In this document: positions 1-7,575 of the stretch, piece after piece
Layout of the letters: every line of letters starts with the position of its first letter
Position numbering within the stretch: the first letter of the stretch is position 1
NCBI GenBank assembly: GCA_017538775.1
Contig: JAFYIF010000347.1
Span: 1-7,575, forward strand
Reading direction: 5' to 3'
Origin: Oscillospiraceae bacterium
GTDB lineage: Bacteria > Bacillota > Clostridia > Oscillospirales > Oscillospiraceae
DNA length: 7,575 bases
Notes under the pieces: model-generated
Databases searched by the model: none
The model's input: the letters and a program-made list of their open reading frames with translations, nothing else
Told to the model about the DNA's origin: nothing
Position numbers and translations under genes: made by a program

Positions 1-31
1 ACAGCGGGGATGCATCCTGCATCCCCGCTGT
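1..31 (-). terminator. Stem-loop downstream of pckG, probable intrinsic terminator
   Basis: Positions 1-14 and 18-31 are perfect inverted complements: a 14-bp, G+C-rich stem with a 3-base loop. The stem starts 27 bases past the pckG stop codon in the direction of pckG transcription, which is the normal place for a Rho-independent terminator. The expected U-tract would lie to the left of position 1, outside the window, so it cannot be confirmed. There is no T-run on the plus-strand side, so it does not look like a terminator for plus-strand transcripts. Confidence 0.65.
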
Positions 32-57
32 CTGTGCAATGCGCATATGCGAGAAAC

Positions 58-1815
58 TCAGCCCAGCTTTGCCTCCAGGCTGTCCAGCTCTGCCGCCAGC
101 TCCCGGGGGAGCCGGTCGCCGAACTGAGCGTAATAGGCCCGGATGCCCCGGCACTCTTCGCGCCAGAGGTCCCGGTCCACGGTCAGCAGTCCCTGTAAGG
201 TCTCCCGGCTCACGTCGGTGCCCTCCAGGTTGATGTCCTCCGGCTTCGGGAGCCAGCCGATCTCGCTCTCCACGGCCCCGACCTCGCCGAAGGCGCGGCG
301 GAGCACCCACTCGATGACCCGCAGGTTGTCTCCGAAGCCCGGCCAGAGGAAGTGGCCCTCGTCGTCCGTGCGGAACCAGTTCACGTTGGCGATCACCGGG
401 GGATTCGGGATCTTTTCGGCCATGTCCAGCCAGTGCTGCCAGTAGTCGCCCATGTTGTAGCCGCAGAAGGGCAGCATCGCCATGGGGTCCCGGCGGGTCT
501 CGCCCACCTTGCCCTCGGCGGCGGCGGTCTTCTCACTGGCCATGATGCTGCCGACGAAGACGCCGTGGGCCCAGTCCCGGGACTGGTAGACCAGCGGGGC
601 GGTCTTGGCCCGGCGTCCGCCGAAGACGATGGCGGAGATGGGCACGCCCTGGGGGTTCTCAAACTCCGGGGAGATGCAGGGGCAGTTCACCGCCGGGGCG
701 GTGAAGCGGCTGTTGGGGTGCGCGCCGGGGGTCCCGCTGGCGGGGTCCCAGGGCTGGCCCTTCCAGTCCAGCGCGTCCGTGGGCGGGTTCTTGTCCATGC
801 CCTCCCACCAGACCGTGCCGTCGGGCTTCAGCACCACGTTGGTGAAGATGGAGTTCTTCTTCGTGCTGGCCAGGGCGTTGGGGTTGGTTTTCTCGCTGGT
901 GCCGGGGGCCACGCCGAAGAAGCCGTTTTCCGGGTTCACGGCCCAGAGCCGCCCGTCCGGGCCGGGGCGCAGCCAGGCGATGTCGTCGCCCACGCACCAG
1001 CACTTCCAGCCCCGCTCCCGATAGACCTGGGGCGGGATCAGCATGGCCAGGTTGGTCTTGCCGCAGGCGCTGGGGAAGGCCCCGCAGACATAGCGGACCT
1101 CGCCCTGGGGGTTCTCCACGCCCAGGATCAGCATATGCTCGGCCATCCAGCCCTCCCGGTGCCCCAGGTGGCTGGCGATGCGCAGGGCAAAGCACTTCTT
1201 GCCCAGCAGGGCGTTCCCGCCGTAGCCGGAGTTCACGGACATGATCAGGTTTTCCTGGGGGAAGTGGGTGATGTAGCGCTTTTCCGGGTCCAGCTCGGCC
1301 TTGGAGTGCAGGCCCTTGATGAAGCCGTCGTCCTCGCCCATGGCCTCCAGCACGCTGTCGCCCGCCCGGGTCATGATGCACATGCTCAGCACGACGTAGA
1401 TGCTGTCGGTGATCTCAATGCCGTACTTGGCGAAGGGGGAGCCCAGCTGGGCCATGGCGTAGGGCAGGACGTACATGGTGCGCCCGACCATGCAGCCGTC
1501 ATAGATGGGCCGCAGCAGGGCCTTCATCTCGTCGGGGGCCATCCAGTTGTTGGTGGGCCCGGCGTCTTCCTGCTTCTCGCAGCAGAGGAAGGTGCGGGCC
1601 TCCACCCGCGCCACGTCGCTGGGGTGGCTCCGGTGGTAGACGCAGCCGGGCAGCAGCTCCTGGTTCAGCTCAATGAGTTCGCCGGTGGCGAAGCCCTCCT
1701 GCCGCAACGCCTCCTGCTGCGCGGCGCTGCCGTCGATCCAGAGGACCCGATCCGGCTTGCACAGGGCGACCTGTTCCTCGACCCACGCCCGGACAGATTG
1801 GTTTGCTTCGGTCAT
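58..1815 (-). CDS. pckG: Phosphoenolpyruvate carboxykinase (GTP)
   Basis: The 585-residue protein interconverts oxaloacetate + GTP and PEP + CO2 + GDP in the cytoplasm, a gluconeogenic or anaplerotic step. The length is normal for the GTP-dependent class. The class signature FPSACGKTN (residues 247-255) is the P-loop with the reactive cysteine C251. The VGDDIAW segment carries the metal-binding aspartate D278. H227 in EHMLILG and K207 in LLGKKCFALR match the other metal ligands. SGYGG (196-200), NSRFTAP (368-374) and GGRR (399-402) are substrate and nucleotide loops. F481, F489 and F494 (NWF...FLWPGF) match the three phenylalanines of the guanine pocket in vertebrate PEPCK, supporting GTP over ATP. 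An in-frame ATG at 1854 would add 13 residues. It is rejected because it sits almost at the predicted transcription start, while the ATG at 1815 has a well-spaced AAGGAG. The gene is transcribed alone, divergently from gdhA. No frameshift or missing catalytic residue is seen. Confidence 0.97.
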   Translation of the reverse strand: MTEANQSVRAWVEEQVALCKPDRVLWIDGSAAQQEALRQEGFATGELIELNQELLPGCVYHRSHPSDVARVEARTFLCCEKQEDAGPTNNWMAPDEMKALLRPIYDGCMVGRTMYVLPYAMAQLGSPFAKYGIEITDSIYVVLSMCIMTRAGDSVLEAMGEDDGFIKGLHSKAELDPEKRYITHFPQENLIMSVNSGYGGNALLGKKCFALRIASHLGHREGWMAEHMLILGVENPQGEVRYVCGAFPSACGKTNLAMLIPPQVYRERGWKCWCVGDDIAWLRPGPDGRLWAVNPENGFFGVAPGTSEKTNPNALASTKKNSIFTNVVLKPDGTVWWEGMDKNPPTDALDWKGQPWDPASGTPGAHPNSRFTAPAVNCPCISPEFENPQGVPISAIVFGGRRAKTAPLVYQSRDWAHGVFVGSIMASEKTAAAEGKVGETRRDPMAMLPFCGYNMGDYWQHWLDMAEKIPNPPVIANVNWFRTDDEGHFLWPGFGDNLRVIEWVLRRAFGEVGAVESEIGWLPKPEDINLEGTDVSRETLQGLLTVDRDLWREECRGIRAYYAQFGDRLPRELAAELDSLEAKLG

Positions 1816-1821
1816 ATGATG

Positions 1822-1830
1822 CTCCTTCTT
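1822..1830 (-). promoter_or_regulatory. Ribosome binding site that sets the pckG start
   Basis: Read on the minus strand this is AAGAAGGAG, ending 6 bases before the ATG at 1815. It is the best Shine-Dalgarno match near the gene start. It lies inside the longer open frame that begins at 1854, so it argues for initiation at MTEANQ rather than upstream. Confidence 0.85.
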
Positions 1831-1867
1831 TCCATATTTGTGATGGTTCCGCATTTTATTAAGGGTT

Positions 1868-1896
1868 ATTATACCCCTTCCGACGGGACTTGTAAA
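1868..1896 (-). promoter_or_regulatory. SigA-type promoter of pckG
   Basis: On the minus strand, TTTACA (1891-1896) and TATAAT (1868-1873) are separated by 17 bases. The -10 matches the consensus exactly and the -35 matches at five of six positions. Transcription would start near 1861, leaving a 5' UTR of about 45 bases with the AAGGAG site in it. No obvious operator overlaps the promoter. Confidence 0.85.
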
Positions 1897-2163
1897 GCAT
1901 CAGAATGCTCCGGTGTTGTGGAAAGTATGAAGAATCCTCGGAAAAAACTGGACATTTTGCCGGAATCTGTTGACAAAGCCGCCCCAAAGTGCCGCAGACT
2001 CCCGCCTTTGGCCGCAAATCCCGCAGCGGACAGCTCTCTTCCGATCAAGGGGACCGGAACAGGGGAGAGGCCTGTGCGGACTGTGATGAATTCCAGATTT
2101 CCAGACCCCTGTCCGGGCATTTTTCACGCATGTTACAAAATCAAATCCCAGCCGGATTCGCCC
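1897..2163. other. Central part of the divergent pckG-gdhA intergenic region
   Basis: These 267 bases lie between the two divergent promoters and are longer than the promoters alone require. No convincing gene, RNA or known riboswitch is seen. Two short direct repeats stand out. One is GCCGCA-N(2-3)-TCCCGC at 1991-2005 and 2011-2024, with starts exactly 20 bases apart. The other is TTCCAGA at 2091-2097 and 2099-2105. They could be regulator sites or chance. A TTGACA at 1970-1975 has no -10 partner 17 bases downstream. Base composition is less G+C-rich than the flanking genes, as expected for non-coding DNA. Confidence 0.5.
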
Positions 2164-2192
2164 TTGACAAAGCCCAAAGCGGCGCATAAAAT
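2164..2192 (+). promoter_or_regulatory. SigA-type promoter of gdhA
   Basis: TTGACA (2164-2169, exact consensus) and TAAAAT (2187-2192, five of six) are 17 bases apart. Transcription would start near 2199, about 44 bases before the gdhA ATG. The match is strong enough to expect high basal expression unless a repressor acts here. Confidence 0.9.
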
Positions 2193-2239
2193 ATGCTGGT
2201 AATTTTACTTTGATACACTAAATTGCTAAGGAGGCATGA

Positions 2240-3589
<1,350 letters not shown>

Positions 3590-3617
3590 GCGCCCGTTTC
3601 AACTCCATTTGGTTTTT

Positions 3618-3653
3618 GCAGCGGCAGGAATTTATTCCTGCCGCTGCGTTTTT
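3618..3653 (+). terminator. Intrinsic terminator of gdhA
   Basis: Positions 3618-3630 pair perfectly with 3635-3647 to form a 13-bp, mostly G+C stem with the loop TTTA. One G and then five T residues follow (3649-3653). It begins 28 bases after the gdhA stop and separates gdhA from the next transcription unit. Confidence 0.93.
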
Positions 3654-3655
3654 GC

Positions 3656-3684
3656 TTGCAAAACGCGTCGGAATGGGGTATGAT
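3656..3684 (+). promoter_or_regulatory. Candidate promoter for the ACT/UPF0210 unit
   Basis: TTGCAA (3656-3661) and TATGAT (3679-3684) are separated by 17 bases. Each hexamer matches the SigA consensus at about four to five positions. The -35 starts just two bases after the gdhA terminator T-tract, a compact terminator-promoter arrangement. Transcription would begin near 3691, giving a leader of about 220 bases before the ACT gene. No better candidate was seen closer to that gene. Confidence 0.6.
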
Positions 3685-3690
3685 AAAAAA

Positions 3691-3910
3691 CTGCGGCTTC
3701 CACCACTTCTGCCCGGGTCTATGCAGCTTCTTTGCAAAGCGGGAAAGGACGCGATACCCAGCGTTTTCCACTAAAAACCGCTGCACATCGCGCAAATCTG
3801 TCAAAAACCCCCGCGCACCCGGGAGAAGCGGACTTTTCGCGCCGCCCGTAGGGACGTTCCAGACAAGGACGCGCATACGGAATAAGCTGATACTGCGGAG
3901 GACACGATAT
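3691..3910 (+). other. Long untranslated leader ahead of the ACT-domain gene
   Basis: This stretch has no recognisable gene. The frame in line with the ACT gene is open from 3656, but its translation is rich in basic residues and unlike the ACT family, and it lacks a good ribosome site. Possible structure: 3742-3752 can pair imperfectly with 3761-3769 (a two-base bulge and one G-T pair), and CCCGGGT at 3712-3718 complements ACCCGGG at 3817-3823 and could close a larger domain. I see no T-box sequence or familiar riboswitch core. It may be an uncharacterised regulatory leader, or simply spacer. Confidence 0.4.
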
Positions 3911-4180
3911 ATGAGAGCGGTCATGACCGTGATCGGGCCGGACCGGGTCGGCATCATCGCCGGGGTCAGCGCCCTGCTCGCGGAAAAAAACGTCAACATT
4001 CTGGACCTGAACCAGACCATCATGGGCGGCATCTTCACCATGGTCATGCTGCTGGACACCGCCACGGCCAACTGCCCCTTTGAGGAGCTGCGGACGGCCT
4101 TCGCGGACTTCGAGCGCACGAGCGGCCTGTCCGTCCGCATCCAGCGGGAGGACACCTTCGCCGCCATGCACCGCATCTGA
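3911..4180 (+). CDS. ACT domain protein, UPF0237 family
   Basis: This 89-residue cytoplasmic protein is essentially one ACT domain, the beta-alpha-beta-beta-alpha-beta module that often binds amino acids and transmits allosteric signals. The first strand and loop read [20 protein letters not shown] (1-20), with the G-x-D-x-x-G-I turn typical of ACT ligand sites. Then come helix [10 protein letters not shown], strand [19 protein letters not shown] (31-49), and a helix and strand to the C-terminus. Length and the ILDLNQTI segment fit UPF0237. GGAGG at 3897-3901 lies 9 bases before the ATG. The stop is 13 bases before the UPF0210 gene, so the two are surely co-transcribed; the same pair is found in other Gram-positives such as Streptococcus pneumoniae. 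A role as ligand sensor or regulatory partner of the UPF0210 protein is inference. The ligand is unknown, and there is no second domain such as a kinase or DNA-binding region. Confidence 0.92.
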   Translation: MRAVMTVIGPDRVGIIAGVSALLAEKNVNILDLNQTIMGGIFTMVMLLDTATANCPFEELRTAFADFERTSGLSVRIQREDTFAAMHRI

Positions 4181-4193
4181 GGGGGGCGGGACC

Positions 4194-5552
4194 ATGCTGG
4201 ACCGTTCCGACATTCTGGAAACGCTGGACATGATCGACCAGCAGCATCTGGACATCCGTACCATCACCATGGGCATCTCCCTCCGGGACTGCGCCCACCC
4301 CGCCATGGGCCGCTGCGCGGAGAAGATCTACGACAAGATCTGCCGCTGCGCCGCCCGCCTGGTGGAGACGGGCCGCGCCATTGAGAGCGAATACGGCATT
4401 CCCATCGTGAATAAGCGCATTTCCGTCACCCCCATCGCCCTGATATCCGAGAGCTGCGAGGGCGGGGACCCGGCGGTGCTGGCCCGGGCCATGGACCGGG
4501 CGGCCCGGACCTGCGGCGTCAACTTCATCGGCGGCTTTTCCGCCCTGGTCCACAAGGGGGCCACCCCCGGGGACGAGCGCCTGCTGGACGCCATCCCGGA
4601 GGCCCTGAGCGGCACGGAGCTGGTCTGCTCCAGCGTCAACGTGGCCACGACCCGGGCGGGCATCAACATGGACGCCGTGGCGAAGATGGGCCGCATCATC
4701 AAGGAGACGGCGGCCCTGACCGCAGACCGGGACGGCCTGGGCTGCGCGAAGCTGGTGGTCTTCGCCAACGCGGTGGAGGACAACCCCTTCATGGCCGGGG
4801 CCTTTCACGGGGTGGGGGAGCCGGACTGCGTCATCAACGTGGGCGTCAGCGGCCCCGGCGTGGTCTGCCACGCCCTGAAAAGCGTGCCGGGCGCGCCCTT
4901 CGACCTGGTGGCCGAGACCGTGAAGCGCACAGCGTTCCGTGTCACCAGAATGGGACAGATGGTGGCCCGGGCCGCCAGCGAGCGGCTGGGAGTCCCCTTC
5001 GGGGTGGTGGACCTGTCCCTGGCCCCGACCCCGGCGGTGGGGGACAGCGTGGCCCGCATTCTGGAAGAGATGGGCCTGGAGACCTGCGGCACCCACGGCA
5101 CCACGGCGGCCCTGGCCCTGCTGAACGACGCGGTGAAGAAGGGCGGCGTCATGGCCAGCAGCCATGTGGGCGGCCTGTCCGGGGCCTTCATCCCGGTCAG
5201 CGAGGACGAGGGCATGATCGCCGCCGCCGAGCGCGGCACGCTGACCCTGGACAAGCTGGAGGCCATGACCTGCGTGTGTTCCGTGGGTCTGGACATGATC
5301 GCCATTCCCGGCGACACCTCCGCCGAGACCGTCTCCGCCATCATCGCGGACGAGGCGGCCATCGGCGTGGTGAACAGCAAGACCACCGCCGTCCGCCTGA
5401 TCCCCGTACCGGGGAAGCAGGTGGGGGACCGGGTGGAGTTCGGCGGGCTGCTGGGCAGCGCCCCGGTGATGCCCGTCCACGCCGAGAGCGCGGCCCGGTT
5501 CATCGCCCGGGGCGGGCGCATCCCCGCGCCGATGCAGAGTCTGAAAAACTGA
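4194..5552 (+). CDS. UPF0210 / DUF711 ('PFL family') protein of unknown function
   Basis: This 452-residue soluble protein has the usual length of UPF0210. Strongly family-like blocks are [10 protein letters not shown] (27-36), NKRISVTP (73-80), [14 protein letters not shown] (111-124), [17 protein letters not shown] (146-162), [17 protein letters not shown] (195-211), [13 protein letters not shown] (275-287), GTHGTTAAL (299-307), [20 protein letters not shown] (322-341) and the C-terminal RGGRIPAP (439-446). The family is described as having a fold related to pyruvate formate-lyase and anaerobic ribonucleotide reductase, but no C-terminal glycyl-radical motif (RVxG-like) is visible, so ordinary glycyl-radical chemistry is not supported. 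Recurrent His and acidic residues in the blocks (H35, H206, E209, D211, H301, H324) hint at an active or metal site; that is inference. A G-rich ribosome site overlaps the end of the ACT gene. The reaction is unknown. No signal peptide or membrane segment is seen. Confidence 0.93.
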   Translation: MLDRSDILETLDMIDQQHLDIRTITMGISLRDCAHPAMGRCAEKIYDKICRCAARLVETGRAIESEYGIPIVNKRISVTPIALISESCEGGDPAVLARAMDRAARTCGVNFIGGFSALVHKGATPGDERLLDAIPEALSGTELVCSSVNVATTRAGINMDAVAKMGRIIKETAALTADRDGLGCAKLVVFANAVEDNPFMAGAFHGVGEPDCVINVGVSGPGVVCHALKSVPGAPFDLVAETVKRTAFRVTRMGQMVARAASERLGVPFGVVDLSLAPTPAVGDSVARILEEMGLETCGTHGTTAALALLNDAVKKGGVMASSHVGGLSGAFIPVSEDEGMIAAAERGTLTLDKLEAMTCVCSVGLDMIAIPGDTSAETVSAIIADEAAIGVVNSKTTAVRLIPVPGKQVGDRVEFGGLLGSAPVMPVHAESAARFIARGGRIPAPMQSLKN

Positions 5553-5610
5553 CGCGGCGCCGCAAAAGCGCAATCAGATTTTATATGTATAGAAGAAGGA
5601 GGACTTTTCC

Positions 5611-6099
5611 ATGTCCTGTACCCATCCCCCTGTTGACCTGACGCCGCTGGAGCCGGTCCTCTCCGACTATGCCGGGACGCCGGGCAGTCTGATCACCATC
5701 CTGCAAAAGACGCAGGAGCTCTACGGCTACATCCCCATGGACGCGGTCTACGCCATCGCGGCGGCCAGCGGGGACAGCCCGGCCCATGTGCTGGGCGTGG
5801 CCACCTTTTACTCCCAGTTCCGCTTCACGGCGGTGGGCAAGCACCTGATCTTGCTGTGCAAGGGCACGGCCTGCCACGTCAACGGCGCGGAGAGCATCGC
5901 CGACGCGATCATGGACGAGCTGGGCATCACCGACGGCGGCACCACGGAGGACGGGCTGTTCTCCCTGTCGCTGGTGGCCTGCCTGGGCTGCTGCTCCCTG
6001 GCCCCGGTGATGATGATCGGGGAGCGCACCTATGGCGCGCTGACACCGGACAAGGCCAGAAAGATCCTGCGCGAGATCCGAAAGGAGGAGACGGCATGA
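5611..6099 (+). CDS. nuoE: NuoE-like [2Fe-2S] subunit of an NADH-oxidising complex
   Basis: This 162-residue protein of the complex I 24-kDa / NuoE / HydC family passes electrons to or from the flavoprotein encoded next. The N-terminal helical part includes ELYGYIP (36-42) and VLGVATFYSQF (60-70), both typical. The thioredoxin-like part carries the [2Fe-2S] ligands C83 and C88 (C-x4-C in CKGTAC) and C124 and C128 (C-x3-C in CLGCC); C127 is an extra cysteine. AAGGAGG at 5596-5602 lies 8 bases before the ATG. The gene follows UPF0210 after 58 bases with no terminator, so read-through is possible, although I found no convincing promoter in the gap. It overlaps the NuoF-like gene by ATGA, indicating translational coupling. 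Genes for the membrane arm of complex I are not in view. A soluble hydrogenase or formate dehydrogenase module is likelier than true complex I, but that is inference. Confidence 0.94.
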   Translation: MSCTHPPVDLTPLEPVLSDYAGTPGSLITILQKTQELYGYIPMDAVYAIAAASGDSPAHVLGVATFYSQFRFTAVGKHLILLCKGTACHVNGAESIADAIMDELGITDGGTTEDGLFSLSLVACLGCCSLAPVMMIGERTYGALTPDKARKILREIRKEETA

Positions 6100-7575
6100 G
6101 CATTCGCATTGCGGTGGGAGAGGGCTCCTGCGGCCTGGCCGCGGGGGCGTCTGCGGTCTACGCGGCGCTGGAGGCCAAGCTGGCCGGGGCCGAGGGCGTG
6201 AGCCTGGGCATCACCGGCTGCGTGGGCGCCTGCTTCCTGGAGCCCATCGTGGACGTATACGACGGGACCGGCGCGCTGCACCGCTGTGTCCGGGTCAAGC
6301 CCGGGGACGCGGAGACCATCGCCGCCGCCGCCAAGACCGGGGACTTCTCCGGGCTGGAGCAGCTGCTGATCTCCGACGAGGACAGCGGCTTCCTGAAGCG
6401 CCAGACCCGCATCGCCCTGCGCAACTGCGGGGTCCTGGACCCGGAGCGCCTGTCCGACTACGTGGAGGCGGGCGGCTATCAGGCCCTGCGCCGTGCCCTG
6501 ACCGAGCTGACGCCGGAACAGGTCATTGAAGAAATCAAAGTTTCCGGCCTGGCCGGGCGCGGCGGCGCGGGCTTCCCCACCTGGTTCAAGTGGAACGCGG
6601 CCCGCCAGAGCCCCGGCAGCGAGAAATATCTGATCTGCAACGCCGACGAGGGCGACCCCGGGGCCTTCATGGACCGGGCCGTCATCGAGAGCGACCCCCA
6701 CAATCTGATCGAGGGGATGCTGATCGGCGCTTACGCCATCGGGGCGTGCGAGGCCGTGGTCTACGTCCGGGCCGAATACCCCCTGGCCATCGTGCGCCTG
6801 CGGGAGGCCATCCGCCAGGCGAAGGCGGCGGGCTATCTGGGCCGGAACATCTGCGGCACGGACTTTAGTTGCGACATCCGCATCAAAGCCGGGGCCGGGG
6901 CCTTCGTCTGCGGGGAGGAGACGGCCCTGATCGAGTCCCTGGAGGGCAACCGGGGGATGCCAAGGCTCAAGCCTCCCTTCCCGGCCCAGGAGGGCTACTG
7001 GCATAAGCCCAGCAACATCAACAACGTGGAGACCTTCGCCAACGTGCCCTGGATCATCGCCCACGGCGGCGCGGCCTTCGCCCGGTACGGCATCGAGGGC
7101 TGCCGGGGCACCAAGGTCTTCGCGGTCACCGGCAAGGTGCAGCGCGGCGGCCTGGTGGAGGTGCCCATGGGCATGACCTTGCGGGACGTGATCTTCGGCA
7201 TCGCCGGGGGCATCCGGGGGGGCAAGCGCTTTAAGGCCGTGCAGCTGGGCGGCCCCAGCGGCGGCTGCATCCCGGAGGAGCTGCTGGACACCAGCATCGA
7301 CTACAAGAGCCTCTCTGCCACCGGGGCCATCATGGGTTCCGGCGGTATGGTGGTCATGGACGAGGACACCTGCATGGTGGGCATCGCCAAGTTTTTCCTG
7401 GACGTCACCACCCGGGAGAGCTGCGGCAAGTGCGTCCACTGCCGCATCGGCACCACGCGCCTGGGCGAGATCCTGAACCGCATCGTCAGCGGCGAAGGGC
7501 GCGAGGGCGACGTGGAGCTGCTGGAGGAGCTGTGCCAGGCCGTGAAGGACGGGGCCCTCTGCGGCCTGGGCCAGA
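6096..7575 (+). CDS. nuoF: NuoF-like NADH-binding flavoprotein with N-terminal thioredoxin-like domain (3' end missing)
   Basis: The reading frame is open from the ATG at 6096 to the window edge: 493 residues with no stop. AAAGGAGG at 6081-6088 is 7 bases upstream, and the start overlaps the nuoE stop. Residues 1-90 resemble the ferredoxin/thioredoxin-like extension of HydB-type subunits (SCGLAAGA, then TGCVGAC), with C12, C42 and C46 in the expected region. The FMN/NADH core follows: GRGGAGFP (154-161), CNADEGDPGAFMDR (181-194) and GAGAFVCGEETALIESLEGN (266-285). An SLBB-type region spans roughly 338-393, ending in GGPSGGCIP. The [4Fe-4S] ligands C443, C446, C449 and C489 are all present. 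The family oxidises NADH via FMN and feeds iron-sulfur clusters. HydB-type members often end in a two-cluster ferredoxin domain, which would lie beyond 7575. The N-terminal extension points to a soluble bifurcating hydrogenase or formate dehydrogenase complex rather than respiratory complex I; the partner is not visible. Confidence 0.94.
   Translation, partial: MSIRIAVGEGSCGLAAGASAVYAALEAKLAGAEGVSLGITGCVGACFLEPIVDVYDGTGALHRCVRVKPGDAETIAAAAKTGDFSGLEQLLISDEDSGFLKRQTRIALRNCGVLDPERLSDYVEAGGYQALRRALTELTPEQVIEEIKVSGLAGRGGAGFPTWFKWNAARQSPGSEKYLICNADEGDPGAFMDRAVIESDPHNLIEGMLIGAYAIGACEAVVYVRAEYPLAIVRLREAIRQAKAAGYLGRNICGTDFSCDIRIKAGAGAFVCGEETALIESLEGNRGMPRLKPPFPAQEGYWHKPSNINNVETFANVPWIIAHGGAAFARYGIEGCRGTKVFAVTGKVQRGGLVEVPMGMTLRDVIFGIAGGIRGGKRFKAVQLGGPSGGCIPEELLDTSIDYKSLSATGAIMGSGGMVVMDEDTCMVGIAKFFLDVTTRESCGKCVHCRIGTTRLGEILNRIVSGEGREGDVELLEELCQAVKDGALCGLGQ

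Noticed and set aside
1970..1975. Consensus TTGACA as an extra plus-strand promoter
   Set aside because: The bases 16-18 positions downstream (around 1992-1999) are G+C-rich with no resemblance to a -10 hexamer.
1900..2187. Possible small minus-strand gene (95 codons) in the pckG-gdhA intergenic region
   Set aside because: No good ribosome site, no recognisable motif and overlap with the gdhA promoter. The composition looks non-coding.
352..2202. Plus-strand open frame of 616 codons antisense to pckG
   Set aside because: It mirrors pckG codon by codon in a G+C-rich sequence and its translation is low-complexity (A, G, V, H, P-rich). It runs through both promoters and has no family motif. 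It is a shadow of pckG.
3656..3910. N-terminal extension of the ACT protein by 85 residues
   Set aside because: The extension starts inside the candidate promoter, is basic and unstructured-looking, and would make the protein twice the usual UPF0237 length. The ATG at 3911 has a GGAGG site and starts exactly at the family's N-terminus.
4044..5573. Minus-strand open frame of 509 codons antisense to UPF0210
   Set aside because: The translation is repetitive G, A, H, R and D with no domain-like pattern, while the plus strand encodes a full conserved family protein. Similar antisense frames at 2141-3475 and 6030-7439 are rejected for the same reason.
5553..5610. A separate promoter for nuoE (TATATG / TATGTA near 5582-5590) and a palindrome GCGGCGCCGC at 5554-5563 as terminator
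   Set aside because: The -10-like sequence has no -35 partner at proper spacing, and its start point would fall in or beside the ribosome site. The palindrome has no loop and no T-tract after it.

Overview
This is a G+C-rich bacterial chromosomal window. Third codon positions are mostly G or C, and long open frames lie antisense to nearly every gene. Consensus-like SigA promoters, strong AAGGAGG-type ribosome sites and the gene families suggest a high-G+C anaerobic Gram-positive. An Oscillospiraceae-like member of the Bacillota fits best, and Coriobacteriia is an alternative. This placement is inference; no rRNA or other marker gene is present. There is no sign of a mobile element, CRISPR array, tRNA or rRNA.

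Layout. Positions 1-1896 hold a minus-strand unit: a GTP-dependent phosphoenolpyruvate carboxykinase (pckG) with its own promoter and a perfect stem-loop just past its stop. A 427-base divergent intergenic region (1816-2242) separates it from a plus-strand hexameric glutamate dehydrogenase (gdhA), which has a near-perfect promoter, a strong ribosome site and a clear intrinsic terminator at 3618-3653. A second plus-strand unit starts just after that terminator. It consists of a promoter candidate, a leader of about 220 bases, a small ACT-domain protein (UPF0237) and, 13 bases on, a UPF0210 (DUF711, 'PFL family') protein. After a 58-base gap come a NuoE-like [2Fe-2S] subunit and a NuoF-like flavoprotein joined by an ATGA overlap. 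The NuoF gene runs off the right edge of the window.

How the genes fit together. PEPCK connects oxaloacetate and PEP. Glutamate dehydrogenase connects 2-oxoglutarate and glutamate, and its coenzyme-pocket residues suggest NADP(H). Together they sit where amino-acid and central carbon metabolism meet. The NuoE/NuoF pair is an NADH-oxidising diaphorase module of the type found in soluble electron-bifurcating [FeFe] hydrogenases and formate dehydrogenases; its partner must lie beyond the window. The most interesting item is the ACT/UPF0210 pair: a recurrent two-gene module with no established biochemical function, here with a long leader and directly upstream of a redox module.
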